Assembly (NCBI GenBank): GCA_964604875.1
Contig: CAZSAC010000043.1
Span: 1 to 14,047, forward strand
Reading direction: 5' to 3'
From: JAVVSR01 sp964604875
GTDB taxonomy: Bacteria > Bacillota > Clostridia > Christensenellales > CAG-917
Length of the DNA stretch: 14,047 bases
Below the pieces are notes generated by a model. The model searched no databases and was not told the DNA's origin. It saw nothing but the letters and a program-made list of their open reading frames with translations. The first letter of the stretch is position 1. The number at the start of each line of letters is the position of its first letter. Of this stretch, positions 13,403 to 14,047 are shown in pieces. A program made the position numbers and the translations under genes.

Positions 13403-13478
13403 ATTACATAAATTAAAGTGATTTTTCATTTACAATTTTTGACTTCACATAAAATTATAGTGTGTTTTTTCCATTATT

Positions 13479-13524
13479 CCAAAAAAAATTTGGTAATATC
13501 ATAATTTCACCAAAAATTATTTGG
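13479..13524. promoter_or_regulatory. Two phased CCAAA-N5-TTTGG dyads upstream of the Lrp/AsnC gene
   Basis: Site 1 is 13479-13493 (CCAAA, 5 A, TTTGG); site 2 is 13510-13524 (CCAAA, AATTA, TTTGG). Both are 15 bp with identical 5-bp arms. Their centres (13486 and 13517) are 31 bp apart, about three helical turns, so they face the same side. They lie 20-65 bp upstream of the -35 box. A candidate Lrp/AsnC autoregulatory array. A weaker CACA/TGTG dyad is centred a further 31 bp upstream, at 13455. Confidence 0.5.
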
Positions 13525-13543
13525 ACAACTTGATAGAAAACTA

Positions 13544-13572
13544 TTTACAATAATATAGAAGCGTGATAGAAT
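13544..13572 (+). promoter_or_regulatory. Extended -10 promoter of the Lrp/AsnC gene
   Basis: TTTACA (13544-13549), 17-nt spacer, TAGAAT (13567-13572) preceded by TGA, i.e. an extended -10. Start near 13579; CGGAG at 13589-13593 precedes ATG 13599. Confidence 0.65.
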
Positions 13573-13598
13573 AAAATTATAAAAAATTCGGAGCTTTT

Positions 13599-14047
13599 AT
13601 GGATAATACGGACATCAAAATTCTTGATTGTTTATGCAAAAATGCGAGGGCAAACGCCTCGGAGATTGCAGAAAAAGTCAAGCTATCTACCAGCGCTGTT
13701 ATCGAGCGTATGAAAAAGCTTGAAAATAGCGGCACCATAAAAGGCTACACGGCGGTTTTGGACAATCAAAAATTGGGTAAAGACGTTATCGCGATGATGA
13801 GCGTTGCCATAGACCACCCAAAATTCAATGATAATTTCGTTGATGAAATGCGCCGAAACAACCATATTACGGAATGTATGTATATCGCGGGGGACTTTGA
13901 CTATCTTTTAAAGGTAGTCACCGACAACACTCAAACCTTGGAATCGGTGCTAAACTATATAAAAAGCATTCAAGGCGTCTCCAAAACGAAAACCAATATC
14001 GTGTTAAGCACGCCTAAAAACGTATACGCCATACCGCATAAAACCAA
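13599..14047 (+). CDS. Lrp/AsnC-family transcriptional regulator (3' end outside the window)
   Basis: The open frame continues to the right edge (149 codons visible, no stop), so the protein is nearly complete for a family of about 140-165 residues. Residues 1-50 are the AsnC helix-turn-helix (MDNTDIKILDCL, then SEIAEKVKLSTSAVIERMKKLENSGTIKGY). Residues about 60-140 are the RAM/ligand-binding beta-alpha-beta domain (AMMSVAID, then ITECMYIAGDFDYLLKVVTDN, where the GDFDY turn is the classic amino-acid-binding loop). Lrp/AsnC proteins form octamers and respond to amino acids. The start follows CGGAG by 5 nt and begins the domain where homologues do. Two in-phase dyads upstream suggest autoregulation. 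Confidence 0.92.
   Translation, partial: MDNTDIKILDCLCKNARANASEIAEKVKLSTSAVIERMKKLENSGTIKGYTAVLDNQKLGKDVIAMMSVAIDHPKFNDNFVDEMRRNNHITECMYIAGDFDYLLKVVTDNTQTLESVLNYIKSIQGVSKTKTNIVLSTPKNVYAIPHKT

Overview
The window looks like an ordinary chromosomal stretch of an AT-rich, anaerobic, gut-type Bacillota (class Clostridia). The grounds are strong AGGAGG-type ribosome binding sites, consensus TTGACA/TATAAT promoters, short intrinsic terminators, and gene families typical of that group: AraC with a GyrI-like domain, PadR with a small membrane protein, an Mrp with an N-terminal Cys cluster, and a lipoprotein with 'APTC...GVKTFTC' repeats. I cannot place it below class. No tRNA, rRNA, CRISPR array, transposase or phage gene was seen.

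Layout. 1-2519, plus strand: an AraC/GyrI-like regulator with a striking in-frame internal start, an XRE-type membrane-anchored regulator whose promoter implies a leaderless mRNA, and a PAP2-like membrane protein. 2524-4643, minus strand: a translationally coupled nucleoside-salvage pair, purine nucleoside phosphorylase followed by an MTA/SAH/adenosine-deaminase-like amidohydrolase, driven by a near-perfect promoter that also appears leaderless. 4644-4829 is a divergent control region with two strong dyads. 4830-6764, plus strand: TetR regulator, low-molecular-weight tyrosine phosphatase, then Mrp/NBP35-type Fe-S P-loop ATPase. 6807-8767, plus strand: a monocistronic surface lipoprotein with 69-residue repeats and its own promoter and terminator. 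8795-11343, minus strand: PadR regulator, six-helix membrane protein and a stand-alone condensation-domain-like acyltransferase, probably one operon, with operator-like repeats at both ends. 11523-13402, plus strand: a membrane-anchored Ca-dependent PI-PLC-like phosphodiesterase and a ThiF/MoeB-like adenylyltransferase. 13599 to the right edge: an Lrp/AsnC regulator, cut by the window end, preceded by two matching dyads three helical turns apart.

How they fit together. The salvage pair forms a plausible path from adenosine-type nucleosides through inosine-type products to free base plus ribose 1-phosphate. The divergent TetR protein is the natural candidate repressor, because a 19-bp palindrome overlaps the -35 box of the salvage promoter. 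The PadR cassette has the usual shape of a stress- or ligand-responsive autoregulated operon, but the joint job of its membrane protein and acyltransferase is unknown. Seven of the fifteen genes are regulators or phosphatases, so this is a control-rich neighbourhood. I found no convincing new multi-gene system. The most interesting items are internal initiation in the AraC gene, the two leaderless promoters, the PadR/condensation operon and the phased dyads upstream of the Lrp gene.
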